From Devosia litorisediminis (GTDB lineage: Bacteria; Pseudomonadota; Alphaproteobacteria; Rhizobiales; Devosiaceae), in contig NZ_JAGXTP010000004.1 of assembly GCF_018334155.1 (NCBI RefSeq), forward strand, positions 62,001 to 126,000: 64,000 nt of DNA, in the 5' to 3' direction. The notes under the pieces are model-generated. The model was given only the letters and a program-made list of their open reading frames with translations, made no database searches and had not been told where the DNA came from. Shown piece after piece: positions 7,655-17,505 of this stretch. Position 1 is the stretch's first letter, and every line of letters starts with the position of its first letter. The translations under genes were made by a program, and so were the position numbers.

Positions 7655-8247
7655 GGCTTGGCCTTTTGCGGATGAAAGGTCTCGCCACGCGCCAGCATAT
7701 CGACCAGAGCGGTGATCTTGCGGGTGCGGGCGACAGCGGTTTTCAGATTGATGACACGATAGGTCAGTGCAAAGCGGTTCTGCGCGGTCAGCACGCCATA
7801 GGTGGCCGCGGCCGCGGGATTGGTCGCAATCGCGGCCAGCAGGTCCTCGGGCGGGTCCATGGTGGTGGAATAGGCCGCATCCCAGCGGCCATCGGCCTTG
7901 GCAGCGGCGACATGCGCCAGGCCGTGATCGGTCATCTGCCCTTCGGCGATGAGCCGCGCGACATTGTCGCGATTGATCTGGCTCCAGGCGCTCCTGGGCT
8001 TGCGCGGACAATAGCGCTGCACAAACGAGACATCGTCCCAGGACTTCTTGATCGCGTCGATCCAGCCCCAGCACAGCACCACATCAATGGCCTGCACCGC
8101 CGTAATGGTCGGCATGCCGCTGGCCTTCTTGAAAATCCTGATCCAGAGTTCGTCAGCACTGTCGTGATGGACAGCCAGCCAGTCGTAAAATGCCGCCTGG
8201 CTGTCAAAGCTGCGGACCTTGTCCGGGTCGACCTGGACCGGCGCCAT
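7651..8247 (-). CDS. YdeI/OmpD-associated family protein
   Basis: The 198-residue protein shows FDSQAAFYDWLAVHHDSADELWIRIFKK, then AIDVVLCWGWIDAIKK and the conserved RYCPRKPRSAWSQINRDNVARLIAEG, the core of the YdeI/OmdA family (some members are linked to bacteriocin protection or stress). The C-terminal half adds an all-helical WDAAYS...PPEDLLAAIATNP region. It is the first gene of the coupled run leading to rbsK, two bases after the arylamine N-acetyltransferase gene, which lies upstream on the same strand. Confidence 0.8.
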   Translation of the reverse strand: MAPVQVDPDKVRSFDSQAAFYDWLAVHHDSADELWIRIFKKASGMPTITAVQAIDVVLCWGWIDAIKKSWDDVSFVQRYCPRKPRSAWSQINRDNVARLIAEGQMTDHGLAHVAAAKADGRWDAAYSTTMDPPEDLLAAIATNPAAAATYGVLTAQNRFALTYRVINLKTAVARTRKITALVDMLARGETFHPQKAKP

Positions 8248-8249
8248 GC

Positions 8250-9125
8250 CTAGTTCTCCGCCACCTCGGGGCCCATATCGTCCGCGGGGGGCGGCGCTTG
8301 GGGGGCAATGCCCGCTTCAGCCAGCATCTCCGCCAGCTTTGGGTCGAGCAGATCGGCAGGCGGCAAGGCCATGCCAAAGCTGGTGGTCAGCACCTCGCGC
8401 ATTTCCGCCACGCTGGACAGTTGCTGGCTCACCGGCTCGCTGCCTTCGACATAGGTGGTCAGGCGATTGTTCTTCAGCGTCAGCCGCTTGCCGCTGGGTG
8501 CCAGCGCCACGCGCAGCTCGCTGCGCATGGGCGAGGCCGGATCATTGGCGAGGAAGCGATTGGCCTCCTCGAAATCGGCCATGGTCTTTTCGCTGGTCTC
8601 AAAGGCATAGAGTGGCCTCCACGCCTCGCCCATCTTGGCCTCCAGCAACCACTCCGGATCGCCTCCGGTCAGCCGGAAGTTTTCATGCGGGGTGGTCTGC
8701 TCGGTATCGGCCTTGAGCTTGAGCGGGGCTGTCATGGTCAGCCCGCCAAAGCCGACATCGGCAATATAGGTGGAGCTGTTGATGTCCACGGCCAGCAGCA
8801 TGTGGTGGGACTGGGTAGTGTCCGGATCGTTCCACAGCACGCGCGCAGTCAGGCCGCGCACATTGAAATCGAGATCCTTCAGCATCGCCATGAGCAGCAG
8901 ATTGTGCTCGTAGCAATAGCCACCGCGCCGCTCGGTGAGCAGCTTGGACTGCAGACTGGCCAGATCGAGTTTGACCGGCAGGCCCAGCAGGGGATTGAGG
9001 TTTTCAAAAGCGATGGCTGCCGGGTGCAGCGCATGCAGTAATTCGAGAGTCGCCAAGGTCGGGGCGATGGATCCGGCAAAGCCGATTCGCTCGAAATATG
9101 CGTTGAGATTGACCTTTTGGCTCAT
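8250..9125 (-). CDS. nat: Arylamine N-acetyltransferase
   Basis: The 291-residue NAT transfers acetyl from acetyl-CoA to arylamines or hydrazines. The cysteine-protease-like triad is visible: Cys71 in RRGGYCYEHN, His108 in SHHMLLAV and Asp123 in ADVGFGG. The N-terminal helical bundle (NLNAYFERIGF...AFENLNPLLG) and the C-terminal substrate-lid region (TPHENFRL, LRVALAPSGKRLTL) are both in place, and length is close to the usual 275-290. It is probably the first gene of the minus-strand run YdeI-DUF1697-rbsK. Confidence 0.9.
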   Translation of the reverse strand: MSQKVNLNAYFERIGFAGSIAPTLATLELLHALHPAAIAFENLNPLLGLPVKLDLASLQSKLLTERRGGYCYEHNLLLMAMLKDLDFNVRGLTARVLWNDPDTTQSHHMLLAVDINSSTYIADVGFGGLTMTAPLKLKADTEQTTPHENFRLTGGDPEWLLEAKMGEAWRPLYAFETSEKTMADFEEANRFLANDPASPMRSELRVALAPSGKRLTLKNNRLTTYVEGSEPVSQQLSSVAEMREVLTTSFGMALPPADLLDPKLAEMLAEAGIAPQAPPPADDMGPEVAEN

Positions 9126-9292
9126 CGGCCACCCTTGTCGCTGTTGTCACACAGGCCGCAATATGGGTGATCAAATGGCCACTGTCACCGTGGCCGATTT
9201 GCAATTTCGTTGATCGAAGGGGCTGGACAGCAGCCAATTCCCTTCTAAGGCGCGCTGGCGAAGGCGAGTGAAAAACGCTTTTGCGCGTGCGA

Positions 9293-9739
9293 TCAGGCCT
9301 GCGCCTTGCGCACCCGGATCACCACGTCGACATGGCTGACTTCCATGCCCTTGGGGGCCTGGGGCAGCTTCATGAACTCCACCGAGGCGGCCGGAATGTC
9401 GATCATCCGCTGCTCGTCTTCCACGTAGAAATGGTGGTGATCGGAGGTGTCGGTATCGAAATAGGAGCGCGAGGCATCCACGGCCACTTCGCGCAACAGG
9501 CCCGCTTCATGGAACTGATGCAGCGTGTTGTAGATTGTGGCGAGTGAAACATTGACCCGCGCATCACCTGCCTCGCCGTGCAATTGCTCGGCGCTGACAT
9601 GGCGGTGGGGGCCACCGAACAGCAATTCGGCCAGCGCCACGCGCTGCCGGGTCGGACGAAGACCGGCCATGCGCAGCACAGCCGTAAGACACGGTTTGCG
9701 CGACGGAAGCGACCGGGCGGTCTGGGTACGATCAGTCAT
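9293..9739 (-). CDS. irr: Iron response regulator Irr (Fur superfamily)
   Basis: The 148-residue Fur-family repressor matches rhizobial Irr rather than Fur: GLRPTRQRVALAELLFGG (winged-helix start), VSLATIYNTLHQFHEAGLLREV (recognition helix) and the diagnostic HHHFY motif at residues 101-105 that binds haem, followed by MIDIP. The N-terminal haem-regulatory Cys-Pro motif of Bradyrhizobium Irr is absent. Irr controls iron and haem genes and is inactivated or degraded when haem is available. It is divergent from fabA-fabB, an arrangement conserved in Hyphomicrobiales. Confidence 0.93.
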   Translation of the reverse strand: MTDRTQTARSLPSRKPCLTAVLRMAGLRPTRQRVALAELLFGGPHRHVSAEQLHGEAGDARVNVSLATIYNTLHQFHEAGLLREVAVDASRSYFDTDTSDHHHFYVEDEQRMIDIPAASVEFMKLPQAPKGMEVSHVDVVIRVRKAQA

Positions 9740-9781
9740 AGGGTCCTTGAGGTCTCTGAAGGGCCGGAAGATACTGGAGTT

Positions 9782-9810
9782 GTTATAACTATCACACCAA
9801 GTTCACACAA
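9782..9810 (-). promoter_or_regulatory. Sigma-70-type promoter of irr
   Basis: Reading the minus strand, TTGTGT (9805-9810) and TATAAC (9782-9787) are separated by 17 bases, giving a short leader of roughly 35 bases to the irr ATG. No obvious inverted ICE/Irr box was found beside it. Confidence 0.55.
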
Positions 9811-9869
9811 GCGCAGCGGCGCCGCACGCTGAACGGTGGTAAACCGGGCCATGCGTCAAGGGCGTTGAC

Positions 9870-9896
9870 TTGACCCTCTGAGCGCACCCCTATACG
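9870..9896 (+). promoter_or_regulatory. Possible promoter of fabA-fabB
   Basis: TTGACC (9870-9875) and TATACG (9891-9896) are separated by 15 bases, shorter than ideal; an overlapping TTGACT starts at 9865. It is the only -35/-10-like pair in the gap that faces fabA. Confidence 0.35.
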
Positions 9897-9928
9897 AGAC
9901 GAACAAAAGGTTAACCGGGGTTGGATGC

Positions 9929-10459
9929 ATGGCCGAACGGCAGAGCGCATTTGGGTATCAAGAGCTGTTGGCGCATGGTCGGGGCGAACTGCCGGGCCAG
10001 GGAGACGCACGTCTGCCCGCGCCACCCATGCTGATGTTTGATCGCATCACATCGATTTCCGAGGATGGCGGCGAGTTTGGCAAGGGCCAGGTACGCGCCG
10101 AACTCGACGTCAATCCTGACCTGTGGTTCTTCCAGTGCCACTTCATCGGCGACCCGGTCATGCCCGGCTGCCTGGGCCTGGACGCCATCTGGCAGATGAC
10201 CGGCTTCTTCCTCAGCTGGATCGGCCAGCCCGGTCGCGGTCGCGCGCTGGGCGGCGAAATCAAGTTTACCGGCCAGGTCACCAATGACGTCAAGCTGGTC
10301 GAATACGGCATTGACCTCAAGCGCGTGATGAAGGGTCGTCTGACGCTGGGCATCGCCGATGGCTGGGTCAAGGCTGATGGCAAGGTGATCTACGAAGCCA
10401 AGGATCTGCGCGTGGGCCTGTTTACCGACGCCCAGATGCAGGCTGAACAGGGCGCCTGA
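9929..10459 (+). CDS. fabA: 3-hydroxydecanoyl-ACP dehydratase/isomerase
   Basis: The 176-residue FabA dehydrates 3-hydroxydecanoyl-ACP and isomerises trans-2 to cis-3-decenoyl-ACP, the entry point to anaerobic unsaturated fatty acid synthesis. The hot-dog fold core is clear: MLMFDRI, then [20 protein letters not shown] with catalytic His71 and Asp85, and GEIKFTGQV. Length equals the family norm. It is followed 75 bases later by fabB; the pair is divergent from irr. Confidence 0.96.
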   Translation: MAERQSAFGYQELLAHGRGELPGQGDARLPAPPMLMFDRITSISEDGGEFGKGQVRAELDVNPDLWFFQCHFIGDPVMPGCLGLDAIWQMTGFFLSWIGQPGRGRALGGEIKFTGQVTNDVKLVEYGIDLKRVMKGRLTLGIADGWVKADGKVIYEAKDLRVGLFTDAQMQAEQGA

Positions 10460-10534
10460 GGCGCCCCGATACCGACGTAATTCACGACCAAGAACGCCTC
10501 AAGCAAGGGCGTCACCAGACTTAGCGAGGACACG

Positions 10535-11761
10535 ATGAGACGAGTTGTCGTAACCGGCATGGGTATCATTTCCTCAATCGGCAATTCGCTGGACGAGGTT
10601 ACGGCCAGCCTGCGCGCGGCCAAGCCGGGCATTGTCTTTGCCGAAGACTATGCCGAGCTGGGCTTTCGCAGCCAGGTCAAGGGCGACCCGCGTCTGGATC
10701 CGTTTGAACTGCTCGACCGGCGCGTCACCCGCTTCATGGGCAAGGGCGCGGCCTGGAACTATCTGGCTATGCAGCAGGCCATTGCCGATGCCGGGCTGGA
10801 AGAAAGCGACATTTCCAATCCCATGACCGGTATCGTCATGGGCTCGGGCGGCGCCTCTACCCGCACCATTGTCGATGCCGCCGATATCACCCGCAAGAAT
10901 TCCAGCCCCAAGCGCATCGGGCCACTCGCGGTGCCCAAGGCTATGGGCTCGACCGCCTCGGCCACGCTGGCGACGGCCTTTGGCATCAAGGGCGTCAACT
11001 ACACCATCACCGCGGCCTGCGCCACGTCCAAGCATTGCATCGGCAATGGCATGGAACAGATCATGCTGGGCAAGCAGGACATCGTGTTTGCCGGTGGCCA
11101 CGAAGACCTCGACTGGACCCTGTCGAACCTGTTCGACGCCATGGGGGCCATGAGCTCGATCTATAACGCCAATCCCGAAAAGGCCTCGCGCTGCTACGAT
11201 GTGGACCGCGACGGTTTCGTGATTTCCGGCGGTGCCGGCGTGCTGGTGCTTGAGGAATACGAACACGCCAAGGCGCGCGGCGCCAAGATCTGGGCCGAGC
11301 TGGTGGGCTATGGCGCCACTTCCGACGGCGTGGACATGGTTGCCCCATCGGGCGAAGGCGCGGCGCGCTGCATGGAAATGGCGCTGAAAAACGTTGGCCC
11401 CAAGGTCGACTATATCAACCCGCATGCTACCTCGACACCGGTGGGCGATCTCAAGGAGATCGAGGCCATCCGCGCCGTGTTTGGCAATGAAACCAGATGC
11501 CCGCCCATCTCGGCAACCAAGTCGCTGACCGGGCACAGCCAGGGCGCCACCGGCGTGCATGAGGCGATCTATTCGATCCTGATGATGAAGAACCGCTTCA
11601 TCGCCGCCAGCGCCAATATCGACCACCTCGATCCCGCTTTCGAGGACATGCCGATCATCCAGCAGCGCCGCGATGACGTCGATCTGGGCGTGGTACTGTC
11701 CAATTCCTTCGGCTTTGGTGGCACCAATGCCGCCCTGGTCTTCAAACACCCCGACGCCTGA
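10535..11761 (+). CDS. fabB: Beta-ketoacyl-ACP synthase I
   Basis: The 408-residue KAS I elongates the cis-3-decenoyl-ACP made by FabA, so this gene pair sets the unsaturated fatty acid content. The Cys-His-His catalytic set is visible: Cys162 in [12 protein letters not shown], a His in [12 protein letters not shown] and a His in [11 protein letters not shown], plus the glycine-rich end [15 protein letters not shown]. Many Hyphomicrobiales have fabI directly after fabB; here a histidine kinase gene follows instead. Confidence 0.96.
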   Translation: MRRVVVTGMGIISSIGNSLDEVTASLRAAKPGIVFAEDYAELGFRSQVKGDPRLDPFELLDRRVTRFMGKGAAWNYLAMQQAIADAGLEESDISNPMTGIVMGSGGASTRTIVDAADITRKNSSPKRIGPLAVPKAMGSTASATLATAFGIKGVNYTITAACATSKHCIGNGMEQIMLGKQDIVFAGGHEDLDWTLSNLFDAMGAMSSIYNANPEKASRCYDVDRDGFVISGGAGVLVLEEYEHAKARGAKIWAELVGYGATSDGVDMVAPSGEGAARCMEMALKNVGPKVDYINPHATSTPVGDLKEIEAIRAVFGNETRCPPISATKSLTGHSQGATGVHEAIYSILMMKNRFIAASANIDHLDPAFEDMPIIQQRRDDVDLGVVLSNSFGFGGTNAALVFKHPDA

Positions 11762-11934
11762 TCAGGGGTCGCCCGGGCACCTCAATCCCGCCATTCAAGC
11801 TGATCCACCCGCGTCGTTTTCAGCGTTGCGGGTGGTTTAGCCATTGCGTGTTGCTGCCAGTGTGACGAATATAGTTACCAGGGCGGGGGCCCGGCGTGTC
11901 CAGACTCAGCTGCACCAAGCATACGAAAGCGCCT

Positions 11935-13131
11935 ATGAGCGACGTACACGATTTTCAGACAGATATTGACGCCGTCCGGCGCATTCCCGCCATCCCGTCC
12001 ATCCTCAACGTCGTCTGCGAGGCCACCGGCATGGGCTTTGCCGCCGTGGCGCGTGTCACCGAGGATCGCTGGATCACCTGCGAAGTGCTCGACAATGTCC
12101 ATTTCGGCCTGACACCGGGCGATGAGCTGAATGTGGAAACCACGCTGTGCCATCAGGTGCGCGCCAGCCGGCAGGAAGTGGTCATCGATCATGTCAGCGA
12201 AGACGCTGACTATTGCGATCATCACACCCCGCGCCTTTATGGGCTGCAAAGCTATATCTCGGTGCCTATCACCTTGGTGGACGGCTCGTTTTTCGGCACG
12301 CTCTGCGCCATTGACAGCAATCCGGCCAAGCTGAAAAACCCCGCTACTATCGGCATGTTCCGCCTGTTTGCCGAGCTGATCGCTCATCATCTGGACAGCG
12401 ATCAGCAGCTCAATGAGAGCCGCGCCGCGCTGGCCGAGGAACGCATGACAACCGAGCTGCGCGAGCAGTTTGTTGCCATTCTGGGCCATGATCTGCGCAA
12501 TCCGCTCAGCGCGCTGGAGGCAGGCACGCGCAGCCTGCTCAAATCGCCGCTCGATGAACGCTCCACCCAGATAGTCGGTCTGATGCGCAAGAGCGTCAGC
12601 CGCATGGGGGCGCTGGTCGAGGATATGCTCGATCTCGCCCGGGGGCGGCTGGGTGGTGGCATTCAGCTGCAGACTGCAACCGACGAGGCCCTGCATGAAG
12701 TGGTGGCCCAGGTCGTCGATGAATTGCGCAGCGCCCATCCCGAGCGCCAGATCGTCACCGCGCTCGGTGATGTCGGCAAGCTTTCCTATGACCGCATCCG
12801 CATGGAGCAGCTGGTGTCCAACCTGCTGGGCAATGCGCTGACCCATGGCGCCGTGGATCAGCCGATCACCGTCACCACCCGCCTCATCGACAACCAGCTC
12901 GAAATGGCGGTCGCCAATGGTGGCGAGGCCATTCCGCCGCATCTGCTCGATAATCTGTTCAAGCCGTTCTTCCGGGCGCAGGCACAGCCCGGCCAGCAGG
13001 GTCTGGGCCTGGGGCTCTATATCGCCAGCCAGATTGCCAAGGCCCATGGCGGCACACTCGGCGTCACCTCTGACGACGACCAGACCCGTTTCGTCTTCCA
13101 CATGCCGATCGGGCCTCTGGTCCAGGCCTGA
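11935..13131 (+). CDS. GAF-domain sensor histidine kinase
   Basis: The 398-residue cytoplasmic kinase has an N-terminal GAF domain (about 20-165; LNVVCEATGMGFAAVARV, then LCHQVRASRQEVVI and SYISVPI). A short coiled linker (NESRAALAEERMTTELREQFVAI) leads to the HisKA phospho-acceptor in GHDLRNPLSALE, followed by HATPase_c with N-box LLGNALTHG and the GLGLGLYIASQIAKAHGG loop. There is no membrane segment and no partner response regulator next to it, so it is an orphan kinase by position. The chosen ATG at 11935 starts M-S-D-V-H-D; upstream codons look untranslated. It is convergent with the moeB-like gene, 6 bases apart. Confidence 0.85.
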   Translation: MSDVHDFQTDIDAVRRIPAIPSILNVVCEATGMGFAAVARVTEDRWITCEVLDNVHFGLTPGDELNVETTLCHQVRASRQEVVIDHVSEDADYCDHHTPRLYGLQSYISVPITLVDGSFFGTLCAIDSNPAKLKNPATIGMFRLFAELIAHHLDSDQQLNESRAALAEERMTTELREQFVAILGHDLRNPLSALEAGTRSLLKSPLDERSTQIVGLMRKSVSRMGALVEDMLDLARGRLGGGIQLQTATDEALHEVVAQVVDELRSAHPERQIVTALGDVGKLSYDRIRMEQLVSNLLGNALTHGAVDQPITVTTRLIDNQLEMAVANGGEAIPPHLLDNLFKPFFRAQAQPGQQGLGLGLYIASQIAKAHGGTLGVTSDDDQTRFVFHMPIGPLVQA

Positions 13132-13137
13132 GCGGGA

Positions 13138-13860
13138 CTAGAAGGAAAATTCGGCAAACCGGGCGCCCTGGCTGTCATAGGTCAGCACGCGGCCAATCAG
13201 CGGCTCGCCAATGCCGGTGATCAGCTTGATCGCTTCCATGGCCATCAGTGTGCCGATCACCCCGGTCAGCGGCCCCAATATGCCGGTGGCTTCGCAGCTG
13301 GGCAGATCATCATCGCTGGCGCTATCGGGATAAAGCTCGGCAAACCCGGGCCCGTCGGGGGCAAACACCGTCACCTGACCATCAAACATTGAGACCGCGC
13401 CCGATACCAGTGGCCGACCCAGCGTTGCAGCAGCATCGGCGACGGCGCGCCGGGTCGCCAGATTGTCGGTGCCGTCGAGCACCAGATCATAATCGCCAAG
13501 CACGCTCGCGGCATTGGCCGCCGTCACCGCCTGTTCGTGCAGTACGATCTGCACCTCGGGATTGAGCGCCTGCGCAAAGCTCCGTGCGCTCTTGGCCTTG
13601 CCTGCGCCCACCCCTGCAGTGGTGTGGATCATCTGCCGTTGCAGATTGGAAAGCGAGACGCTGTCATGATCGGCAATGCCCAGCGTACCCACGCCGGCCC
13701 CGGCCAGATAGGCGATGGCCGGACTGCCCAGCCCGCCGGCACCCACCACCAGAACCCGCGCCGCCTTGAGCGCCTGCTGCCCGCGCCCGCCCATGCCCTT
13801 GAGCACCAGATGGCGCGCATAGCGCCGCGTTTCGGCTGAAGAGAGACGATCAGAGGCCAA
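13138..13860 (-). CDS. MoeB/ThiF/HesA-family adenylyltransferase lacking zinc cysteines
   Basis: The ~240-residue E1-like enzyme adenylates the C-terminal Gly-Gly of a sulfur-carrier protein (MoaD or ThiS). It has RYARHLVLKGMGG, the nucleotide loop VVGAGGLGSPAIAYLAGAG, the crossover Q-R segment SNLQRQ, and DLVLDGTDNLATRR. Usual MoeB/ThiF proteins carry two CxxC pairs for structural zinc. Here the first pair is replaced (PGFAELYPD) and the protein ends at F-A-E-F-S-F before the second, so it is a zinc-free variant; one Cys remains in LPSCEATGILGP. The TTG start at 13860 overlaps the DUF2259 stop by 11 bases; ATG 13902 is the alternative. Confidence 0.75.
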   Translation of the reverse strand: MASDRLSSAETRRYARHLVLKGMGGRGQQALKAARVLVVGAGGLGSPAIAYLAGAGVGTLGIADHDSVSLSNLQRQMIHTTAGVGAGKAKSARSFAQALNPEVQIVLHEQAVTAANAASVLGDYDLVLDGTDNLATRRAVADAAATLGRPLVSGAVSMFDGQVTVFAPDGPGFAELYPDSASDDDLPSCEATGILGPLTGVIGTLMAMEAIKLITGIGEPLIGRVLTYDSQGARFAEFSF

Positions 13861-14605
13861 GCGGCACAACGATGAAGCGCCGGTCCGGCCCTTCAAAGCC
13901 ATAGGTATAGACCGAGATGATCGCCACGGCGTGGCTGAGCGGGTCACTGTCGAAAGGGGCCACCACGCCAAACAGCCGATAGTCGACCGGGCAGCCGCGC
14001 GAGCGCGGCAGATTGGTGTCGCGATGGACTTCGCGCGCGCCCTCACTATCGCTCATGCCCAGCGCAAATCCCTGTGGAGCGGACCCGAACCATTCAAGGC
14101 ACGGTGTGGCCGCGGGTGTGCCGAAAACGCTCAGCTCCAGCCCATAGTCGCCGATCACCTCGCCCGCGTTAAAGCCGGGCCGGCCAAAATTGAGTGTCTG
14201 CCCATCATTGCGGGGCACGCCATCGCCGATCATGGCGATGAACTGGGCCGGCACTTCGATATTGAGCGTGGCCATATTATTGGCCGCCTCATCCTGCGCC
14301 TGCGCGCGGATTTCGGTGAGCGGGATGGTGTCCTCTCCGGCCTGCACCCGGATCGGGGTGCCCACCACCCAGGCGTCCTCGACCAGATCGATCACAAACA
14401 CATTGGAATAGGCAAAGCCCGAGCCGTCCTGAATGCCGAACTCTTCAAAGGCCAGATAGCTGCCATCCGGGGAGTAGCCGATCAGATCGATCTGCGCCCG
14501 GTCCCCCGCCAGGGCAGGGGACGCCATCAGCGACAGGGCGAGCCCGATGCTAGCCCAGAGAACGCCCAGTCGAGCCAAACCCGTTGGCGCCGCGTTCCGT
14601 GTCAT
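13850..14605 (-). CDS. DUF2259 family secreted protein
   Basis: The ~251-residue protein begins with a signal peptide ([21 protein letters not shown], cleavage probably after A-L-A). The mature part contains [25 protein letters not shown] and a C-terminal [20 protein letters not shown], the conserved blocks of DUF2259. The role is unknown; it is a periplasmic beta-rich domain common in rhizobia. The ATG at 14605 has an AGGAGA Shine-Dalgarno six bases upstream. That start lies inside dut, giving a 56-base overlap; its 3' end overlaps the moeB-like gene. Confidence 0.72.
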   Translation of the reverse strand: MTRNAAPTGLARLGVLWASIGLALSLMASPALAGDRAQIDLIGYSPDGSYLAFEEFGIQDGSGFAYSNVFVIDLVEDAWVVGTPIRVQAGEDTIPLTEIRAQAQDEAANNMATLNIEVPAQFIAMIGDGVPRNDGQTLNFGRPGFNAGEVIGDYGLELSVFGTPAATPCLEWFGSAPQGFALGMSDSEGAREVHRDTNLPRSRGCPVDYRLFGVVAPFDSDPLSHAVAIISVYTYGFEGPDRRFIVVPLGL

Positions 14606-15020
14606 CAAGGCTCTCCTCAATTGAAAATTCAGCGCGGCTCACGGGAGCCACCACCATCTGGGCGATGCGGTCGCCACGCCGCACCACGAAATCGTCCGTG
14701 CCCAGATTGATCAGCGGCACCATGACCTCGCCGCGGTAATCGGCATCAATGGTCCCCGGCGCGTTGAGCACGGTGACCCCGTATTTGACGGCGAGGCCCG
14801 AACGGGGCCGCACCTGCGCTTCGTGCCCCGGCGGCAGCGCCATGGCAAAGCCGCAGGGCACCACGGCGCGCGCGCCCGGCGCCAGCACCATATCGCTATC
14901 CTGTGACAGGGCCGCAACCAGATCCATACCCGCAGCGCCGGCGGTCTGCTGGGCCGGCACCGGCAGGCCCAGGCCATGCTCAAGCCAGCGCAATGGTATG
15001 GAGATAGGACTGGCAGACAT
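14550..15020 (-). CDS. dut: dUTP diphosphatase (dUTPase)
   Basis: The 156-residue trimeric dUTPase hydrolyses dUTP to dUMP and PPi. All five motifs are visible: GMDLVAAL (motif 1), [12 protein letters not shown] (2), [16 protein letters not shown] (3, with the catalytic Asp), [10 protein letters not shown] (4) and the C-terminal [11 protein letters not shown] arm (5). The ATG at 15020 gives the standard length. Its last 56 bases overlap the start of the DUF2259 gene. Confidence 0.96.
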   Translation of the reverse strand: MSASPISIPLRWLEHGLGLPVPAQQTAGAAGMDLVAALSQDSDMVLAPGARAVVPCGFAMALPPGHEAQVRPRSGLAVKYGVTVLNAPGTIDADYRGEVMVPLINLGTDDFVVRRGDRIAQMVVAPVSRAEFSIEESLDDTERGANGFGSTGRSLG

Positions 15021-15079
15021 GGAAACTCTCGTCTCGAATAGGGGCAATCTACGACCATGCCCGTTTGGGCACAAGTGAA

Positions 15080-16639
15080 CTACCAGCCAGAAAAAACCGT
15101 TATGCGCCAAAGCAGTGCGAGCAGCGTGACCCCCGCTATGCCCATCAGGCCCAGCATCATGACGCGCATCAGCCCGTCATTGTGGCGGTGCTTGTTGGCG
15201 TGATAATCGGCCAGCGCCAGTTCGGCCTGCGCCAGAATCACCGGCACGCGGCCGGCAGCCTCCGCCATGACCTTGAGATGTTCGCCCAGCGTTTCGATCT
15301 GGCCGATCGGCCCGGCTTCCTTGCGCAGCCAGTCACCCACCACAGGCTCGGCCACGGTCCAGATATCAAGATGGGGATCGAGCGCCCGCGCCACGCCTTC
15401 CACCAGCACCATCGACTTTTGCAGCAGCACCAGCTCGGGCCGGGTCTGCATGTCGAACAGATCGGTAATGGCAAACAGCTGCCCCAATACGCGCGCCATG
15501 GAAATGTCCGAGGCGGTGCGGCCATGCAGCGGCTCGCCGATCGAGCGGATCGCCAGTGCGAAATCATCGACCGACTGGTCCTTGGGCACATAGCCGATCT
15601 CGAAATGACGTTCTGCCACCATGCGGTAATCGCGGGTGATGAAGCCATACAGGATATCGGCCAGGAAACGCCGTTCCTTGCGGTTGATCCGCCCCATAAT
15701 GCCGAAATCGACCGCGATCACGTCGCCGGTGCGTGGATCGGCAAACAGATTGCCCGGATGCATGTCGGCATGGAAAAAGCCGTCGCGAATGGCGTGGCGC
15801 AAAAAGCTCTGTAGCAGATTGGACGCCAGTGCCTTGCGATCCACCCCCACCGCATCAAGCGCGGCATGGTCGCGGATCGGAATGCCATCGACCCAGCTGG
15901 TAGTCAGCACATTTTGCGCCACGTGGTCCCAGCTGACCGAGGGAATGACAAAGCCGGTATCGTCCTTGATGTTTTCGGCCATTTCCGAGATGGCCGCCGC
16001 CTCGAGCCGCAGGTCCAGTTCGAGCTGGGCCGAGCGATCCAGCGTCTGAACCACCTCGATTGGCCGCAACCGCTTGGTCGATGCCGACAGGCGGTCGGCC
16101 AGCCGGGCCGCGACGTAAAAGCTCTCAATATCGCTCATGAACCGCGCCGCAACGCCCGGACGCAGGATCTTGACCGCAACCGCCTTGGGCAGCCCGTCGG
16201 CCGGCCTGAGCTTGGCCTGATGCACCTGGGCGATCGAGGCGGCGGCAATCGGCGCGCTCAATTCGGTCAGCTCGTCTGCCTTGTCCTCGAGCGCTGCCTT
16301 GAGAATGGCGGGGACCAGCGTGGGGTCGAACGGGTCCATGCGGTCCTGCAGCCCCGCCAGATCATTGGCAATACCGGCGCCCACCACATCGGGGCGGGTA
16401 GCCAGGGTCTGCCCGAACTTGACATAGGTCGGCCCCAGCTTGTTGAGCGCCTTGTTCAGCCGCTCGACGCGACCGGTCTTGCGCACGCTGGGACGCTCGA
16501 TCAGCCGGCCCAGCCACAGCCCGGCGCGCAGCGGCGCCAGCGCCGGTGGCAGATCCTTGGCCGAGATCATCGACAGGGCGCCCTCGCGGGCCAGAACATA
16601 ACCAGCGCGCAGCAGGCGGAAATAGGCGGACAGGATCAT
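15080..16639 (-). CDS. ubiB: Ubiquinone biosynthesis regulatory kinase-like protein UbiB
   Basis: The 519-residue atypical kinase/ATPase of the ABC1/ADCK/UbiB family is needed for ubiquinone biosynthesis. Signature elements are the KxGQ motif [13 protein letters not shown] (74-86), the A-rich loop ([14 protein letters not shown]) that replaces the protein-kinase P-loop, [11 protein letters not shown] and [10 protein letters not shown] membrane anchor pair closes the C-terminus ([19 protein letters not shown]). It is three bases downstream of ubiE on the same strand, an operon of two ubiquinone genes. Confidence 0.95.
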   Translation of the reverse strand: MILSAYFRLLRAGYVLAREGALSMISAKDLPPALAPLRAGLWLGRLIERPSVRKTGRVERLNKALNKLGPTYVKFGQTLATRPDVVGAGIANDLAGLQDRMDPFDPTLVPAILKAALEDKADELTELSAPIAAASIAQVHQAKLRPADGLPKAVAVKILRPGVAARFMSDIESFYVAARLADRLSASTKRLRPIEVVQTLDRSAQLELDLRLEAAAISEMAENIKDDTGFVIPSVSWDHVAQNVLTTSWVDGIPIRDHAALDAVGVDRKALASNLLQSFLRHAIRDGFFHADMHPGNLFADPRTGDVIAVDFGIMGRINRKERRFLADILYGFITRDYRMVAERHFEIGYVPKDQSVDDFALAIRSIGEPLHGRTASDISMARVLGQLFAITDLFDMQTRPELVLLQKSMVLVEGVARALDPHLDIWTVAEPVVGDWLRKEAGPIGQIETLGEHLKVMAEAAGRVPVILAQAELALADYHANKHRHNDGLMRVMMLGLMGIAGVTLLALLWRITVFSGW

Positions 16640-16642
16640 GCG

Positions 16643-17407
16643 CTAGAGCTTCCAGCCGGAAAACAGCGTGGCGATATTGCCCGTAAAGGGGGTCGCCTTG
16701 GCGCGCTTGAAGCCCGCCTCGGTCAGCATGGACTGGAACAGTGCCGGATTGGGGAATTTGCGGATCGATTCCACCAGATACTGATAAGGCTGCGCATCGC
16801 CGGTAACGAGCTTGCCCATGGGCGGGATGACATTGTCCGAAAACGCCTTGTAGACCGCGTCCAGTCCCGGCACGTCGACCTGGCTGAATTCGAGCACCAG
16901 AATGCGTCCGCCGCGCTTGAGTACGCGATGGGCTTCGTTCAGGGCCTTCTGGATGCGCGGCACATTGCGGATGCCAAAGGCAATCGTATAGCCATCAAAG
17001 CTGTTGTCCTCAAACGGCAGCTCTTCGGCATTGGCTTGCACAAAGCTGGCCTGGGCCGGATAGCGCCAGGATTTGGCACGTTCCGCGCCCACCCGCAGCA
17101 TGTCCGAATTGATGTCGGAGACCACCACTTCGGCATAGCCCACCGAGGCATTGATGATGCGCTCGGCAATGTCACCCGTGCCGCCCGCCATATCGAGCAC
17201 GCGATAGGGCCGCGAACCCGCTTTGGGCGGCGCCAGATCGGCCACCATGGCATCCTTCCAGATGCGGTGAATGCCGCCACTCATCAGATCGTTCATCAGG
17301 TCGTAGCGGTCCGCCACGCCGTGGAAGACCTGGTTGACCATGCCCTGCTTGTCGTCCAACGCGACGGTCTGTTCGCCGAAATGGGTGGTCTCGCGCGCCT
17401 CGGTCAT
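16643..17407 (-). CDS. ubiE: Ubiquinone/menaquinone C-methyltransferase
   Basis: The 254-residue SAM-dependent methyltransferase UbiE/COQ5 adds the C-2 methyl group to the demethyl quinol ring. UbiE motifs are present: [25 protein letters not shown] motif [16 protein letters not shown], and the family block [21 protein letters not shown] 17407 is preferred because AAGAG lies 7 bases upstream; an in-frame ATG at 17413 has no room for it. It is divergent from mutM, and ubiB follows. Confidence 0.95.
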   Translation of the reverse strand: MTEARETTHFGEQTVALDDKQGMVNQVFHGVADRYDLMNDLMSGGIHRIWKDAMVADLAPPKAGSRPYRVLDMAGGTGDIAERIINASVGYAEVVVSDINSDMLRVGAERAKSWRYPAQASFVQANAEELPFEDNSFDGYTIAFGIRNVPRIQKALNEAHRVLKRGGRILVLEFSQVDVPGLDAVYKAFSDNVIPPMGKLVTGDAQPYQYLVESIRKFPNPALFQSMLTEAGFKRAKATPFTGNIATLFSGWKL

Positions 17408-17505
17408 GGCCATGCTCTTAATCTGTAATGATGTTGGCGCGCACCATATAGAAGCGCTATGGGCTTTGCCAATCGCGCAAAGCCGCGCAGGTAAAGAGGA
17501 TACCA

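Noticed and set aside
7655..8074. N-terminally extended reading of the DUF1697 gene
   Set aside because: The extension lies antiparallel in frame-shifted overlap with the YdeI-type gene; the family N-terminus (SRHFAFLRGINLG) begins exactly at ATG 7654 with an ATGA overlap.
11896..11934. Upstream start for the GAF histidine kinase at 11896
   Set aside because: The additional 13 residues (starting S-R-L-S-C-T-K-H) look untranslated, and ATG 11935 begins a typical M-S-D leader into the GAF domain.
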